A DNA stretch of 64,000 nt from Nocardioides furvisabuli (GTDB lineage Bacteria > Actinomycetota > Actinomycetes > Propionibacteriales > Nocardioidaceae). Positions 38,006 to 46,135 of this stretch are shown one piece after another. Every line of letters begins with the position of its first letter. Position 1 is the stretch's first letter. The translations under genes were made by a program, and so were the position numbers. Where the stretch lies: positions 62,001 to 126,000 of the forward strand of contig NZ_JAIGQB010000002.1 in assembly GCF_021083185.1 (NCBI RefSeq), read 5' to 3'. The notes under the pieces are model-generated. The model saw only the letters and a program-made list of their open reading frames with translations, ran no database searches and had not been told where the DNA came from.

Positions 38006-38446
38006 GCCGCGCTCGCGGCGACGGCGCCACCGCTCCTCCATGCGCTCCATGAACGGAGCGCTGGAGCGCTGGCGGCCCGCACGACCCGGGCGGTGCTGAC
38101 GACCGCCGTCGACGACGCCGAAGCCGGACTTGCCCGAGGCGCGCACCTTCGGTGCTGACTGGCCGGGATGGCGCGACGAGGTCAGCGCGAGGATCGCGCC
38201 ACCGAGCATCACGACGAAGCCGAGGACGCCCAGACCGGTGCGGACCAGCGGGTTGTCACCGAGGAGCACGGCCCCTATGAGCGCGCCGACGCCCACGAGG
38301 AGGATGCCGCCACCGAGCACCATGCGGCGACGGGCGGCGCGCTGGAACGAGGTGCCGCGCAGGGTCGAGGCGAACTTGGGGTCCTCTTCGACGAGCGCGC
38401 GCTCCATCTGCTCGAGCAGTCGCAGTTCTTCCTCGGAGAGCTCCAC
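38000..38446 (-). CDS. DUF3040 family small membrane protein
   Basis: 148 residues: 'MELSEEELRLLEQMERALVE' and 'EDPKFASTLRG' are the conserved DUF3040 start, followed by two adjacent membrane helices (about 43-62 and 67-87) and a basic Arg-rich C-terminus ending 'RWRRRRERGV'. Function unknown; common in actinobacteria next to division genes. GTG start at 38446 with GGAGGAACC before it; a TAGACT box lies about 25 nt upstream. Confidence 0.85.
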   Translation of the reverse strand: MELSEEELRLLEQMERALVEEDPKFASTLRGTSFQRAARRRMVLGGGILLVGVGALIGAVLLGDNPLVRTGLGVLGFVVMLGGAILALTSSRHPGQSAPKVRASGKSGFGVVDGGRQHRPGRAGRQRSSAPFMERMEERWRRRRERGV

Positions 38447-38574
38447 GGTTCCTCCTCACCTCGTGCCTCAAGTCTAGGCACGGTCCTGCACCTACGGTAG
38501 GCGTGATGGTGAAATTCCCCTGACCCGGACATGCGAACCGTCCGTCGGGGGTCACTCCGGCGCCGTACGAGCGG

Positions 38575-39753
38575 TCAGTCCCGACGGACGAGGCTCGCCG
38601 GACGCACCGCGGCGGCGCCGAACCTGCGAGTCGCCCGGTCGACCGCGCGGTCGGCCTCCGCCCACCCTCGCTCGGGCTCCCCGAGCGCCAGCTGGTGGTG
38701 GACCGTCGCGCGAGGCACGAGCCCCTCCACGCGTACGCCGACCAGGCGCAGGCGGGCTCGCTGGAGGCCGAGGGCGTCGTAGAGGTGGGTCGCAGTGCGG
38801 TGGATCTCGACGGTGACGTCTGTGGCCTCGGCCAGCGTGCGCGAGCGGGTGATGGTGGTGAAGTCGGAGAAGCGGACCTTGAGGGTGACCGTCCGCCCGG
38901 CCACCCGGGCCGAGCGCATCCGTCCGGCCACCCGCGCCGAGAGCCGCAGGAGCTCGCGGACGACCACCTCACGGTCGTCGGTGTCGCGGGCGAAGGTCTC
39001 GTCGGCGCCCATCGAGCGCTCCGGCTCGTAGGTCCCGGACCGGACGGTGAGCTCGCCACGGTCGGTGCCCCAAGCGAGGTGGTGGAGCTGGCGCCCGAGG
39101 TGCGCGCCCACCGCGGCCTGGAGGGTGGCGAGCGGCGTGTGTGCCACGTCGCCGACAGTGAGGAAGCCGAACCGGTGCAGCAGCGCCCGGGTCTTCTCGC
39201 CCACGCCGTAGAGCTCGCCCACGTCGAGCGGGTGGAGGAAGGACGTGAGCTCCGCCGGGGGCACCACGACGATCCCGTCAGGCTTCGCGCGGCGGCTGGC
39301 GACCTTCGCCACCGACACCGACGCCGCGACGCCGACCGAGCAGGTGATGCCCTGCTCGTCGTGGATCATCGAGCGCAGCCGCTCGGCGATCTGCCGAGGC
39401 GAGCCGAGGCGCCGCGCGGACCCCCGCACGTCGAGGAACGCTTCATCGAGCGACAGCGCCTCCACCAGGGGCGTGACCTCGCGGAAGGTCTCCATGACCG
39501 AGGCCGAGACGCTCGTGAAGGTGGCGTAGTCGGGCGCGAGCACCACGACGTGCGGGCACAGGCGGCGTACGCGGGTCATCGGCAGGGCCGAGCGGACGCC
39601 GTAGCGGCGGGCGACGTAGTTGGCGGCCAGCACCACCCCGCGCCCACTGCCGCCGACGACGACGGGCTGGTCCACGAGGTCGGGGCGCTCGCGCAGGGCG
39701 ACGGAGGCGTAGAACGCATCCATGTCCACGTGCAGCAGCGGGGTGTCGGTCAC
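38575..39753 (-). CDS. dinB: DNA polymerase IV (Y-family translesion polymerase)
   Basis: Error-prone lesion-bypass polymerase. 392 residues: 'LHVDMDAFYASVALRERPDL' (catalytic Asp), 'ANYVARRYGVRSALPM', 'SLDEAFLDV' (catalytic Asp-Glu pair), 'CSVGVAASVSVAKVASRRAKPDG' region, helix-hairpin-helix 'LYGVGEKTRALLHRFG' and a little-finger domain. No recognisable beta-clamp motif at the very C-terminus. It lies 24 bases after the methyltransferase and at the end of the minus-strand run that begins with the LexA box at 41.5 kb. Confidence 0.95.
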   Translation of the reverse strand: MTDTPLLHVDMDAFYASVALRERPDLVDQPVVVGGSGRGVVLAANYVARRYGVRSALPMTRVRRLCPHVVVLAPDYATFTSVSASVMETFREVTPLVEALSLDEAFLDVRGSARRLGSPRQIAERLRSMIHDEQGITCSVGVAASVSVAKVASRRAKPDGIVVVPPAELTSFLHPLDVGELYGVGEKTRALLHRFGFLTVGDVAHTPLATLQAAVGAHLGRQLHHLAWGTDRGELTVRSGTYEPERSMGADETFARDTDDREVVVRELLRLSARVAGRMRSARVAGRTVTLKVRFSDFTTITRSRTLAEATDVTVEIHRTATHLYDALGLQRARLRLVGVRVEGLVPRATVHHQLALGEPERGWAEADRAVDRATRRFGAAAVRPASLVRRD

Positions 39754-39777
39754 CGGGCGCCCCCGGCCGCAGGCCGC

Positions 39778-40530
39778 TCAGCGAGAGGCGATGACGTGCA
39801 GCTGCGCGGCGAGGGGAAGGTATTCCGGACGGGTGGCAACGGCGCGCTCGAGCTCGACCAGCGCCGCGGACGCGCCGGGCTCGAGGTCGAGAAGGCTCCC
39901 GGGGACGAGGTCGGCGAAGACCCGCACGGCCTGGACGGCGGCGGGCTGCATGCCGGCCCCCACGAGCAGGTCGACGACCTCGTCGTGGGTGAAGCGGTGC
40001 CCGCTGCGACCGGCGGAGGCGTGGTCGCCGTCGAGCAGCTCGCGCGCGGCCTGGAAGTGGCCGGCCATCGCGCGGGCCACGACGGCGGCGTGGCGCTGGG
40101 CGACGAGGAGGCTGAGGTGGCCCCCGGGACGAAGCACCCCGGCGATCGCGGACAACGACGCCGCGGGATCATCGACCATCTCGAGCACGCCGTGGCACAG
40201 GACCAGGTCGGCGTCCTCGACGAGCCCGCGCAGGTCGGACAGGTCGCCCTGCTGCCCGGTGACCCGATCGGCGACGCCCCGCTCGCGAGCGCGGCGGTCC
40301 AGCGAGGCCAGCGCGTCGGGACTGGGGTCGATGACCTGGACGGCATGTCCCAGCTCGGCCAGGGGCACGGCGAAGCCGCCGGTGCCACCGCCCACGTCGA
40401 TGATCCGCGCCTGCTGCTCGGGGAAGGCACCGGGCGCGTCGAGCACGCGGCGCACACCGTCCCAGACCACGCCGGTCCGCACGGACTGACGACGCTCGCT
40501 GGCGGAGGAGCTGGCAGAGGGCTGCGGCAT
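39778..40530 (-). CDS. Class I SAM-dependent methyltransferase
   Basis: 250 residues with a Rossmann methyltransferase fold: SAM loop 'ARIIDVGGGTGGFAVPLAEL', acidic loop 'VQVIDPSPDALASL', 'GDLSDLRGLVEDADLVLCHG' and 'LRPGGHLSLLVAQRH'. It resembles small-molecule/tRNA-wobble CmoA-like and ubiquinone-type methyltransferases, but the substrate cannot be read from sequence. The ATG at 40530 follows a TAGGGT box by 7 nt, so it can be transcribed apart from the HEPN gene. Confidence 0.85.
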   Translation of the reverse strand: MPQPSASSSASERRQSVRTGVVWDGVRRVLDAPGAFPEQQARIIDVGGGTGGFAVPLAELGHAVQVIDPSPDALASLDRRARERGVADRVTGQQGDLSDLRGLVEDADLVLCHGVLEMVDDPAASLSAIAGVLRPGGHLSLLVAQRHAAVVARAMAGHFQAARELLDGDHASAGRSGHRFTHDEVVDLLVGAGMQPAAVQAVRVFADLVPGSLLDLEPGASAALVELERAVATRPEYLPLAAQLHVIASR

Positions 40531-40537
40531 GGGGGCA

Positions 40538-40543
40538 ACCCTA
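40538..40543 (-). promoter_or_regulatory. -10 box of the methyltransferase gene (leaderless)
   Basis: TAGGGT on the minus strand ending 7 nt before the ATG. It could also drive dinB downstream independently of the LexA box. Confidence 0.55.
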
Positions 40544-40648
40544 GTGGGAGCGTCACCGCGGCCGGGCTCGTCCCGGGCTCCCGGGGCTGCGGTGCCCCAG
40601 GCTGCGCGAGAGGCCGGCCCGCGAACCTGCCGGGCCGCCGGCGCCACC

Positions 40649-41062
40649 TCACGCCACGCTGGCGTGCGGCACCAGGCCGAGCGCCTGCTCGATGACGGCC
40701 AGGAACCGGTCGGCGTCGCGCACCAGGTCATCGGCCTCGCGCTCGCTGACGGCACGGGTCGAGCCCGCCTCGGCGGCGGCGCGCTTGGCGGCACCGGAGG
40801 CGAAGAAGCTCGCCCACTCGGTGAGCTCGGGCGCGACCTCGGCGAGCAGGACCCAGGCGTTCTTCTGCCGTCGGCCCCGCGGCGCCGGCTTGGCTCGCGC
40901 CGCAAGCAGTGCGGCCGCTGCACACAGCGCGGCGACGTGGGCGCAGGCATAGCGGGTGGGCACGTCGCGCGCGGTGATCGCGTCGTGGAGCGAGGTGGCC
41001 GAGCGCTGGAGGTAGGAGTGGGCGGACGCGGGGACGAGGTGGGGGCTCAGGGTGTGGTCCAT
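40649..41062 (-). CDS. SAV_6107-type HEPN domain protein
   Basis: 137 residues, all helical: 'AHSYLQRSATSLHDAITARD', 'RYACAHVAALCAAAALLAAR' and 'EREADDLVRDADRFLAVIEQ' match the SAV_6107 HEPN family of actinobacteria. The canonical HEPN RNase motif R-x4-6-H is not apparent, so nuclease activity is doubtful. It sits 9 bases after the DUF6504 gene, and both are likely under LexA. Role unknown. Confidence 0.8.
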   Translation of the reverse strand: MDHTLSPHLVPASAHSYLQRSATSLHDAITARDVPTRYACAHVAALCAAAALLAARAKPAPRGRRQKNAWVLLAEVAPELTEWASFFASGAAKRAAAEAGSTRAVSEREADDLVRDADRFLAVIEQALGLVPHASVA

Positions 41063-41071
41063 GTCGACGCC

Positions 41072-41395
41072 TCAGTCCGGGCAGCCGACGAGCTGCCAGC
41101 GCCCGTCGGTCCAGTCGAAGGACAGGTCGAACACGCCGCAGGTTGGCGGGGACTCCTCGTCGGGCACACGACGGCCGGGCGAGGCACCGCGTCCGGCCTC
41201 CACCCGCCACAGCTCCCGCTCGGCCAGCGGGTGGCTGGCCGCGCCGTCGCCGTCGGCCGCGCCCTGCCACCACGGGCCTGTCTCCACCCGGTGCGCGAGC
41301 ACCGAGCGCACCTTCCACAGGCGGCCGCGCCACAGGAACTGGTCGGGGTCCTGCTCCTCGCCGCGTCGCACCTCGACGGGGTCGTACTGCCTCAT
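41072..41395 (-). CDS. DUF6504 family protein
   Basis: 107 residues: 'DPVEVRRGEEQDPDQFLWRG', 'LWKVRSVLAHRVETGPWWQG' and 'CGVFDLSFDWTDGRWQLVGC' match DUF6504, a family found beside Y-family polymerase genes in actinobacteria. The ATG at 41395 has AGGAGG 4 nt upstream. A LexA box lies 80 bases upstream. The function is unknown; a mutasome accessory role is inference from context. Confidence 0.8.
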   Translation of the reverse strand: MRQYDPVEVRRGEEQDPDQFLWRGRLWKVRSVLAHRVETGPWWQGAADGDGAASHPLAERELWRVEAGRGASPGRRVPDEESPPTCGVFDLSFDWTDGRWQLVGCPD

Positions 41396-41474
41396 CACGC
41401 CTCCTCGCACTCCGTCGACCCCGGGGCCGACCCGGGCGGAGATGGGGGTCGAGGTCACCGCCACCCGGGTCGCA

Positions 41475-41490
41475 TCGAACATCTGTTCGA
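41475..41490 (-). promoter_or_regulatory. LexA (SOS) box
   Basis: TCGAAC-ATCT-GTTCGA, a perfect match to the actinobacterial LexA consensus TCGAAC-N4-GTTCGA. It is palindromic and lies upstream of the DUF6504-HEPN genes. Confidence 0.88.
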
Positions 41491-41499
41491 ACACCCCGA

Positions 41500-41530
41500 A
41501 CGTTACTCCTCCCCACCGACAACGCGTCAA
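41500..41530 (-). promoter_or_regulatory. Candidate promoter next to the LexA box
   Basis: TTGACG (41530-41525) and TAACGT (41505-41500) on the minus strand, spacer 19, somewhat long. Transcription would begin within or beside the LexA box, an arrangement suited to repression. Confidence 0.45.
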
Positions 41531-41595
41531 GAGCGGGCGAGGAGTCGCTCGAGGGATCGCCCAAGGAGCGGGTGGAGCCGGCAGGCGGGCGAGGC

Positions 41596-42063
41596 TCAGG
41601 CGCGCCGGAGGTAGGCCGTGGTCTCGCGCTGCCAGAGGAAGAACGAGAGCACCAGTCCTTCGAGGATGACCAGCGCCGACAGCACCACGAAGATCGTGGG
41701 GAGGTGGGAGTCCAGGCAGACCGCCCCCACCAGAACGCCGACGCCCGCGGTCGCGGTGAGCACCGGACGGGTCCAGGCGTGGCCGCCGAGGAAGAACGAG
41801 GCGAGGACCACCGCCAGCAGGGCGAAGCCGATGAACGCCACCACCGCCAGCGCCACGAAGCCTGGCACGATCGGGTCGTCGCGCAGCTGCTCGATGCCGC
41901 CCTGGGCCAGCAGCTCCTGTGCCGTCGGGTTGCCCTGGGCCCAGCCGAGGATCACCTCGTCGCGCATCAGCCAGGTCAGCAGGGTGATCACCCCCGAGGT
42001 GGCCACGATCAGGCCCAGCACTCGCACGCTGTTGGTCACGGACCGGGGCACGTCGCGCGCCAT
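41596..42063 (-). CDS. Four-helix membrane protein of unknown function
   Basis: 155 residues with four hydrophobic helices at about 13-32 ('VRVLGLIVATSGVITLLTWL'), 68-92, 98-115 and 120-142. No motif or family recognised with confidence. The ATG at 42063 has AGGAG 7 nt upstream. It diverges from the second YbaK gene and lies 191 bases from the DUF6504 start, with the LexA region between them. Confidence 0.65.
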   Translation of the reverse strand: MARDVPRSVTNSVRVLGLIVATSGVITLLTWLMRDEVILGWAQGNPTAQELLAQGGIEQLRDDPIVPGFVALAVVAFIGFALLAVVLASFFLGGHAWTRPVLTATAGVGVLVGAVCLDSHLPTIFVVLSALVILEGLVLSFFLWQRETTAYLRRA

Positions 42064-42096
42064 GCATCACTCCTGAAGCTCATCGGTTGTCGTCGC

Positions 42097-42102
42097 TAGG
42101 CT
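42097..42102 (+). promoter_or_regulatory. -10 box of the second YbaK gene (leaderless)
   Basis: TAGGCT ending 6 nt before the ATG at 42109; no ribosome site in between. Confidence 0.6.
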
Positions 42103-42108
42103 CGCGTC

Positions 42109-42609
42109 ATGTCGACCGAGCACACATCGATCACCTCATTTCGAGGCGAGCTCACCCGGCGCGGCGGGACGGGTGACGTGGTCATCCTGCCCGACAGCGC
42201 CCACACTGCGGCACTTGCCGCGGCGGCACTGGGCTGCGAGGTGGGCGCCATCGCCAACAGCCTGCTGTTCGACGCCGGCGGCGAGCCGGTCCTGGTCCTC
42301 ACGTCGGGGGCGCACCGCGTCGACACCGCGGCGCTCGCGCGGCGGATCGGTGTCGGTCGGCTGAAGCGCGCGGACCCCGAGTTCGTGCGCCGCCACACCG
42401 GACAGGTCATCGGCGGCGTCTCCCCCATCGACCACCCGGAGCCGGTCCGCACCTGGATCGACCCGTGGCTGCGCCGCCACGACGTGGTCTGGGCTGCGGC
42501 GGGCCATCCTGCCGCGGTCTTCCCCACGACGTACGACGAGCTCGTGACGATGACGGGAGCCGTCGAGGTGGACGTCGAGGCCGACCCGAGCCCGCAGGAC
42601 GGTGCCTGA
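42109..42609 (+). CDS. YbaK/EbsC family protein (aminoacyl-tRNA deacylase-like)
   Basis: 166 residues of the YbaK/ProX editing fold: 'VVILPDSAHTAALAAAALGC', 'EVGAIANSLLFD', 'LVLTSGAHRVDTAALARRIG', 'GQVIGGVSPIDHPEPVRTWI'. It retains the GGVSP loop but differs from the gene at 2961, resembling the YeaK/ProX side of the family. The aminoacyl-tRNA it edits is unknown. The start is fixed by the leaderless -10 box. DUF4126 follows 3 bases later. Confidence 0.88.
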   Translation: MSTEHTSITSFRGELTRRGGTGDVVILPDSAHTAALAAAALGCEVGAIANSLLFDAGGEPVLVLTSGAHRVDTAALARRIGVGRLKRADPEFVRRHTGQVIGGVSPIDHPEPVRTWIDPWLRRHDVVWAAAGHPAAVFPTTYDELVTMTGAVEVDVEADPSPQDGA

Positions 42610-42612
42610 CCC

Positions 42613-43215
42613 GTGGACGCGCTGTCCCTGACCTTCTCCAGCGGATGGGCGAGCGGCATCAACGCCTACCTCGTCGTCCTCGTCCTCGGCATCGCCGACC
42701 GGGTCGGCACGGTCGCGGAGATCCCCGACGCGCTCGGGCGGTGGGACGTGCTGGCGGTCGCGGGCTTCCTCTACGCGATGGAGTTCATCGCCGACAAGAT
42801 CCCCTACATCGACTCCACCTGGGACGCGATCTCCACGGCGATCCGCCCCACCGCGGGCGCCGTGATCGGCGTGCTGCTGGCCGGCGAGGCCTCGTCGCTC
42901 GACCAGGCGGTCCTCGGCGTCGTCGGTGGCGGCACCGCACTGCTCAGCCACCTCGCCAAGGCCGGCGGGCGGCTGGCGATCAACACCTCGCCCGAGCCCG
43001 CGACCAACATCCTGGCCAGCCTCACCGAGGACGCCGCGGTCCTGACCGTGGTGTGGTTCTCGCTCGAGCACCCGCGGGCGGCGGCCGCCGTGGCCGGCGT
43101 GCTGCTCCTGCTCGGGCTCGTGATGCTGTTCTTCCTCTCGCGCCTGATCCGCCGCGGCTGGCGTCGGTGGAAGGCGGGCACGACACGCACTGCCATCGGA
43201 GGGCCGGTCGCCTAG
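42613..43215 (+). CDS. DUF4126 family membrane protein
   Basis: 200 residues with four to five hydrophobic helices. The DUF4126 signature is the start 'GWASGINAYLVVLVLGIADR' together with 'YAMEFIADKIPYIDSTWDAI' and 'SHLAKAGGRLAINTSPEP'. Function unknown. GTG start at 42613, directly after the YbaK stop, so the two are cotranscribed. Confidence 0.88.
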   Translation: MDALSLTFSSGWASGINAYLVVLVLGIADRVGTVAEIPDALGRWDVLAVAGFLYAMEFIADKIPYIDSTWDAISTAIRPTAGAVIGVLLAGEASSLDQAVLGVVGGGTALLSHLAKAGGRLAINTSPEPATNILASLTEDAAVLTVVWFSLEHPRAAAAVAGVLLLLGLVMLFFLSRLIRRGWRRWKAGTTRTAIGGPVA

Positions 43216-43218
43216 GGT
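43213..43218 (+). promoter_or_regulatory. -10 box of the FAD oxidoreductase gene (leaderless)
   Basis: TAGGGT ending 6 nt before the GTG at 43225; it overlaps the DUF4126 stop codon. Confidence 0.55.
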
Positions 43219-43224
43219 TCACCC

Positions 43225-44526
43225 GTGGCGCGCGTGGTGGTGGTCGGTGGCGGGTTCGGCGGCATGGCGGCGGGTGCGCGGCTGGCCAAGGTGGGCCACG
43301 ACGTCATCCTCCTGGAGCGCGCTGACCACCTCGGCGGTGCCCTGACCTCGGTCGAGCACGACGGCTTCACGTGGGACGCCGGCCCTGCGAGCACCCTGCT
43401 GCCCGCCGTGGTCCGCGACCTGTTCCGCAAGTCGGGCCGTCCGCTGGAGCGCGAGCTCGACCTGCAGCCGCTGGACCCGGTCCGCGAGCACCGCTTCCGC
43501 GACGGGTCGTCGGTCCGGGTGCCCGGCGGGTCACGCGCCGCCCAGCTGGCTGCCTTCGAGGGCCTCGGGCCGGGCCTGGGCCAGCAGTGGGTCGACCACG
43601 TGGCGTCGTACGGCGAGGCGTGGGAGCTGCTGCGCAAGGAGTGGTTCGAGCGGCCCTTCGACGCCGACGTCGCGCCGCGCGAGCTGATCGACCTGCTCGG
43701 GCGGCGCGAGTCGCTGGACAGGCGGCTGCGCCGGGCCTTCCGCGACGAGCGGTTGCGGCTGGTCGCCGGACACCGGGTGGTGATGGCGGGCCACGAGCCG
43801 CGCAACGCACCGGTGCACGCCGGTGTCGACACCTACCTCGAGCAGCGCTTCGGGGCCTGGACCGTCCCGGGCGGCCTGGCCGCGCTCGGCACCGCGATGG
43901 CCGCGCGGCTCGAGCTGCGCGGCGTCACGGTCCTGACCCGCACCGAGGCACTCGACCTCGTCGTGCGCGAAGGTCGGGTGGCGGCCGTGCGGACCACCGA
44001 CGGCGAGCTGGACGCCGACCACGTCGTGGTGGCGATCGACCCGCGCCGCCTGCCCTCCCTGGCGTCGTACGTCCGGCGCACGATGCCGGCGATGCCGCCC
44101 GTGGTCTGCCACGTCGGCCTGGCGGGCGACGTCCCGGACCTGCCGAGCGAGGTGGTGGTGCACGGCGACCCGCTGCTGGTCGTGCGCACGGGGGGCCGGG
44201 CACCCGACGGCGCCGCGGCCTGGACGGTGCTGGGGCGCGGCCGCATCGCCGAGGACGTGCTGCTGGCGCTGGCCCGGCAGGGCGTCGACGTGCGCAAGCA
44301 GGTCGTCGCGCGCGTCGACCGCAGCCCCCGTGACCTCGTCGAGGAGTGGGGCGGGTCGCCGTGGGGCGTGCTGTGGCAGGGGCCGCGCACGTCGCGCGAC
44401 CGGCTCGGGCCGCGTACGCCGATCCCGGGCGTGCTCACCGCCGGCGCGCACGCGACCACCGGGTCGGGACTCCCCTTCGCCGGCCTCAGCGCCGCGCTGG
44501 TCGCCGCAGTGGTCGGCCGCGCCTGA
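43225..44526 (+). CDS. FAD-dependent oxidoreductase, phytoene desaturase-like (NAD(P)/FAD amine oxidase fold)
   Basis: 433 residues. The dinucleotide-binding loop 'VVVVGGGFGGMAAGARLAKV' at the N-terminus and 'VILLERADHLGGALTSVEHD' are those of CrtI-type desaturases and related oxidases; 'WTVPGGLAALGTAMAARLEL' and the C-terminal 'GVLTAGAHATTGSGLPFAGL' complete the FAD fold. No phytoene synthase is nearby, so a carotenoid role is not supported. Substrate unknown. It converges with the SIMPL gene, 9 bases apart. Confidence 0.85.
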   Translation: MARVVVVGGGFGGMAAGARLAKVGHDVILLERADHLGGALTSVEHDGFTWDAGPASTLLPAVVRDLFRKSGRPLERELDLQPLDPVREHRFRDGSSVRVPGGSRAAQLAAFEGLGPGLGQQWVDHVASYGEAWELLRKEWFERPFDADVAPRELIDLLGRRESLDRRLRRAFRDERLRLVAGHRVVMAGHEPRNAPVHAGVDTYLEQRFGAWTVPGGLAALGTAMAARLELRGVTVLTRTEALDLVVREGRVAAVRTTDGELDADHVVVAIDPRRLPSLASYVRRTMPAMPPVVCHVGLAGDVPDLPSEVVVHGDPLLVVRTGGRAPDGAAAWTVLGRGRIAEDVLLALARQGVDVRKQVVARVDRSPRDLVEEWGGSPWGVLWQGPRTSRDRLGPRTPIPGVLTAGAHATTGSGLPFAGLSAALVAAVVGRA

Positions 44527-44535
44527 CGAGAGCCG

Positions 44536-45144
44536 TCAGTGGGCGAGCTCCCACACGACCGTGACGGTGCTCGTCACCGTCGCCTCGCCCGGCTCGATCG
44601 CGCCGGCGTCGTGGGTCATCGCCATCCGGGCAAGCGGTTGCGGGCCGCCCTGCGTCGCGTCGCCCTCGACGATCGTCTGCACCGCACCGAGGCCGCCACC
44701 GGCCATCCGGGCGAGGGCCGCCGCACGGTCTCGGGCGTCGTGGAACGCCGCCTCGCGCGCCTTGTCGCCCGCGCCGTGGTCCTCGGTGACCTCGAGCCCG
44801 ACGCTGTCGACCGCGAGGGCGTCGCCGACCTCGGCCGCGAGCTCGCCGAGCATCGCGCCCGCCGCCGACAGGTCGGCGCACCCGACGGCGAAGGTGTGCC
44901 GGGCCTCGTAGCCCAGGCGGGTGCCGGAGTGGTCGTGCCAGGGCCACACCGTGATCCCCGTGGAGGCGATCCGGCGCTGCTCGGTGTGGCGCCGTGCCAC
45001 CTCGACCACCGCGCCGGCCGCTGACGACATGGTGTCGTAGGCCTCCGCGACGCCGGCGCCGCGGGCGACCGCGGACAGCCGGACGACGGCGCTGTCGGGC
45101 GCGACGCGGACGGTGCCGGTCCCCGTGACGGTGACGGTCATCAT
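44536..45144 (-). CDS. SIMPL (DUF541) domain protein
   Basis: 202 residues: 'MTVTVTGTGTVRVAPDSAVV', 'TGITVWPWHD', 'GYEARHTFAVGCADLSAAGA', and 'AREAAFHDARDRAAALARMA' are the standard SIMPL pattern. No signal peptide, so it would be cytoplasmic. The family has been linked to signalling in mammals and oxidative stress in bacteria; here function is unknown. Start ATG 45144, placed by a TACGGT box 7 nt upstream. Confidence 0.85.
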   Translation of the reverse strand: MMTVTVTGTGTVRVAPDSAVVRLSAVARGAGVAEAYDTMSSAAGAVVEVARRHTEQRRIASTGITVWPWHDHSGTRLGYEARHTFAVGCADLSAAGAMLGELAAEVGDALAVDSVGLEVTEDHGAGDKAREAAFHDARDRAAALARMAGGGLGAVQTIVEGDATQGGPQPLARMAMTHDAGAIEPGEATVTSTVTVVWELAH

Positions 45145-45151
45145 GCGAGCC

Positions 45152-45157
45152 ACCGTA
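45152..45157 (-). promoter_or_regulatory. -10 box of the SIMPL gene (leaderless)
   Basis: TACGGT on the minus strand, 7 nt before the ATG. Confidence 0.5.
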
Positions 45158-45180
45158 GCCGGGGCCGTGGCGGCGCCGGG

Positions 45181-46071
45181 TCAGACCGTGATGCGCAGGT
45201 TGGCGAAGATCTCGCGCGTCGCCTTCGACCGGTTGAGGGTGTAGAAGTGCAGGCCCGGGGCGCCGGCCTCGAGCAGGTCGCGGCAGAGCTCGGTCGCGAT
45301 CGCGATGCCCTCGGCCCGCAGCCGCTCGGGCTCATCGGCGAGCGGCTCGAGCCGGGTGGTGATCTCCTCGGGCAGCTGGCGGCGGGAGAACTCCACCATC
45401 CGCTGCATCGAGCGGAGGTTCAGGATCGGCATGATGCCGGGGATGATCGGGAGGTCGGCGCCCACCGCTCGCGCCCGCTCGACCAGGCCGACGTAGTCGG
45501 AGGCGCGCAGCACCATGTCGGTCACGGCGAACTCGGCGCCGGCGTCGTGCTTGGCCTTGAGCACGCGCGCGTCGGTCTCGAGGTCGACCGCGTCGACGTG
45601 GCCCTCGGGGAAGGCCGCCACCCCGATGCGCATGTCGGCCCGCTCGCGGATCAGCGCGACCAGCTCGTTGGCGTAGGTCAGCCCGCCCTCGGTCGGCGTC
45701 CAGGGGCTCCCGGGACCGCTCGGCGGGTCCCCGCGCAGCGCCATCACGTGGTGCACGCCGGCCCGGCTGAGGTCGTCGAGGATGGTGGTGAGCTCCCCGA
45801 CCGTGTGACCGACGCAGGTCAGGTGCGCGACCGGCAGCATGCTGGTCTCGCGCGCGATCCTCTCGGTGATGGCGACGGTGCGGTCGCGTGTGGTGCCGCC
45901 GGCGCCGTAGGTCACCGAGACGAAGGTCGGCCCGTAGGGCTCGAGGTCGGTGATGGCCTGCCAGAGCTGCTCCTCACCGGCCTCGTCCTTCGGCGGGAAG
46001 AACTCGAAGGAGAAGGACCGCTCGCCGCGCGCGAGCAGGTCGCGCATGCTCAGGCCCCGTCCGTCGCTCAT
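45181..46071 (-). CDS. metF: Methylenetetrahydrofolate reductase
   Basis: FAD enzyme reducing 5,10-methylene-THF to 5-methyl-THF for methionine synthesis. 296 residues in a TIM barrel: 'FSFEFFPPKDEAGEEQLWQA', 'FVSVTYGAGGTTRDRTV', 'HLTCVGHT', 'HHVMALRGDPP', 'IGVAAFPEGHVDA', 'FAVTDMVLRASDYVGLVERA' and 'GLHFYTLNRSKAT'. ATG at 46071 placed by a TAGGCT box 7 nt upstream. Divergent from the polyprenyl synthetase across 64 bases, as in the M. tuberculosis Rv2172c region. Confidence 0.93.
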   Translation of the reverse strand: MSDGRGLSMRDLLARGERSFSFEFFPPKDEAGEEQLWQAITDLEPYGPTFVSVTYGAGGTTRDRTVAITERIARETSMLPVAHLTCVGHTVGELTTILDDLSRAGVHHVMALRGDPPSGPGSPWTPTEGGLTYANELVALIRERADMRIGVAAFPEGHVDAVDLETDARVLKAKHDAGAEFAVTDMVLRASDYVGLVERARAVGADLPIIPGIMPILNLRSMQRMVEFSRRQLPEEITTRLEPLADEPERLRAEGIAIATELCRDLLEAGAPGLHFYTLNRSKATREIFANLRITV

Positions 46072-46078
46072 GGGCGCA

Positions 46079-46084
46079 AGCCTA
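46079..46084 (-). promoter_or_regulatory. -10 box of metF (leaderless)
   Basis: TAGGCT on the minus strand, 7 nt before the ATG. Confidence 0.6.
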
Positions 46085-46122
46085 CGGAGCCCCGCGATGC
46101 GCTGGTGCCCTTGTCCACTGAT

Positions 46123-46128
46123 TAGGCT
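46123..46128 (+). promoter_or_regulatory. -10 box of the polyprenyl synthetase gene (leaderless)
   Basis: TAGGCT ending 7 nt before the GTG at 46136; identical hexamer to that of divergent metF. Confidence 0.6.
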
Positions 46129-46135
46129 CCACGAC

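Noticed and set aside
38493..38523. TACGGT box 7 nt before ATG GTG AAA TTC CCC TGA on the plus strand.
   Set aside because: It fits the leaderless promoter spacing but the frame has only five codons and no plus-strand gene follows; could be chance or an unknown small transcript antisense to dinB.
40560..40648. GC-rich hairpins (GGGGC/GCCCC) after the HEPN gene.
   Set aside because: Stems are short and of a kind expected by chance in such GC-rich DNA; not strong enough to call a terminator.
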